Of a stretch of 6,948 bases of DNA, positions 6,615-6,948 are shown one piece after another; the stretch's first letter is position 1; each line of letters begins with the position of its first letter. The position numbers and the translations under genes were made by a program. The notes under the pieces are model-generated. The model ran no database searches. It worked only from the letters and a program-made list of their open reading frames with translations, and was not told the origin of the DNA. Source of the DNA: Mycobacterium sp. (GTDB lineage Bacteria; Actinomycetota; Actinomycetes; Mycobacteriales; Mycobacteriaceae); the NCBI GenBank assembly GCA_029256565.1, contig JAQSXQ010000091.1:1-6948 (forward strand), in the 5' to 3' direction.

Positions 6615-6651
6615 CACGTCGCCCTCGTCCTGCCAGGACGGGGGCGACGTG
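6615..6651 (+). terminator. Strong hairpin terminator after the operon, no U-tract
   Basis: CACGTCGCCC (6615-6624) pairs perfectly with GGGCGACGTG (6642-6651). A T-G wobble and CGTCC/GGACG extend the stem to 16 pairs, closed by a short TGCCA loop. It starts 9 bases after the stop codon at 6603-6605. No run of T follows, which is common for actinobacterial terminators. It isolates the phosphoesterase pair from the next gene. Confidence 0.85.
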
Positions 6652-6698
6652 CGTGGATGCGGCACCCGTCGTCGAACGGCGCCGCAGAATCCCGCGGG

Positions 6699-6711
6699 TA
6701 GACTGGACGCC
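6699..6711 (+). promoter_or_regulatory. Probable -10 box of a leaderless promoter
   Basis: TAGACT at 6699-6704 fits the actinobacterial TAnnnT -10 consensus and is followed by exactly 7 bases before ATG 6712, so transcription would begin at or next to the A of the start codon. There is no good Shine-Dalgarno and no clear -35 at the usual distance. This is typical of leaderless actinobacterial genes. Confidence 0.65.
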
Positions 6712-6948
6712 ATGCCCCGCGCCCCCAAGCTCGCTTCTTTTCCGGCGATCCGCGGAGCCCTGAAGTTCTACCAGATCTGCTCGATCATCACCGGCACGAT
6801 GCTGCTTCTGCTGCTCGCCGAGATGATCCTCAAGTACACGCCCATCCATGTCGAGCTCTTCGCCGGCGGCTCGGGCGGTCTGCTCTGGTTCGCACCTGTC
6901 ATCGCGGGCCCGGACTGCCAGTGGTGGTCGCTGTTCGCACCCATGACG
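6712..6948 (+). CDS. DUF3817 integral membrane protein (3' partial)
   Basis: The first 79 residues of a membrane protein that runs off the right edge. It starts MPRAPKLASFPAIRGALKFY, then has a hydrophobic helix (SIITGTMLLLLLAEMIL), a Lys-Tyr-x-Pro turn and the beginning of an extracytoplasmic loop with a cysteine (CQWWSLF). This pattern of a Phe-Tyr start, TG-M-LLLL-x-E-M-x-LKY and a glycine-rich loop is what I recognise as the actinobacterial DUF3817 family (PF12823), small membrane proteins of unknown function whose genes are often found near guaA. It has its own leaderless-type promoter and lies behind a strong terminator, so it is a separate transcription unit from the phosphoesterases. 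Confidence 0.8.
   Translation, partial: MPRAPKLASFPAIRGALKFYQICSIITGTMLLLLLAEMILKYTPIHVELFAGGSGGLLWFAPVIAGPDCQWWSLFAPMT

Overview
The window comes from a high-GC actinobacterium, most likely a member of the Microbacteriaceae close to Microbacterium. Base composition, strongly G/C-ending codons, the recurrent GGATGC/GCATCC words, a leaderless-type promoter and the look of the two flanking proteins all point that way. This is inference; no marker gene for taxonomy is present. All four supported genes lie on the + strand.

Layout: (1) 2-178 is the C-terminal end of a membrane protein that resembles actinobacterial SURF1-like proteins. (2) 179-470 is a gene-free leader with several small inverted repeats and a strong Shine-Dalgarno just before a GTG start. 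(3) 471-2438 encodes an exported calcineurin-like metallophosphoesterase with an N-terminal purple-acid-phosphatase-type Fn3 domain, a (Thr-Asp-Pro)14 stalk, an Ig-like domain and a C-terminal LPATG sorting signal. (4) Three bases later, 2442-6605 encodes a 1387-residue paralogue with the same Fn3 and phosphoesterase core. In place of the wall anchor it carries three consecutive YncE/YVTN-like beta-propeller domains, the first two being a duplication with an exact 900-bp period. (5) 6615-6651 is a strong hairpin terminator. (6) 6699-6948 holds a leaderless-type promoter and the start of a DUF3817 membrane protein that runs off the window.

The two central genes look like a two-gene operon making a pair of extracellular phosphoesterases: one covalently attached to the cell wall, the other secreted without an anchor and carrying a large propeller array that could bind a surface, polymer or partner protein. 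Both share an unusual active-site signature: the five metallophosphoesterase motifs are present, but neither the tyrosine ligand of true purple acid phosphatases nor the DxH histidine of ordinary metallophosphoesterases is there. The substrate is not identifiable from sequence. The pair sits between two genes that look like conserved chromosomal neighbours, so it may be a lineage-specific insertion.
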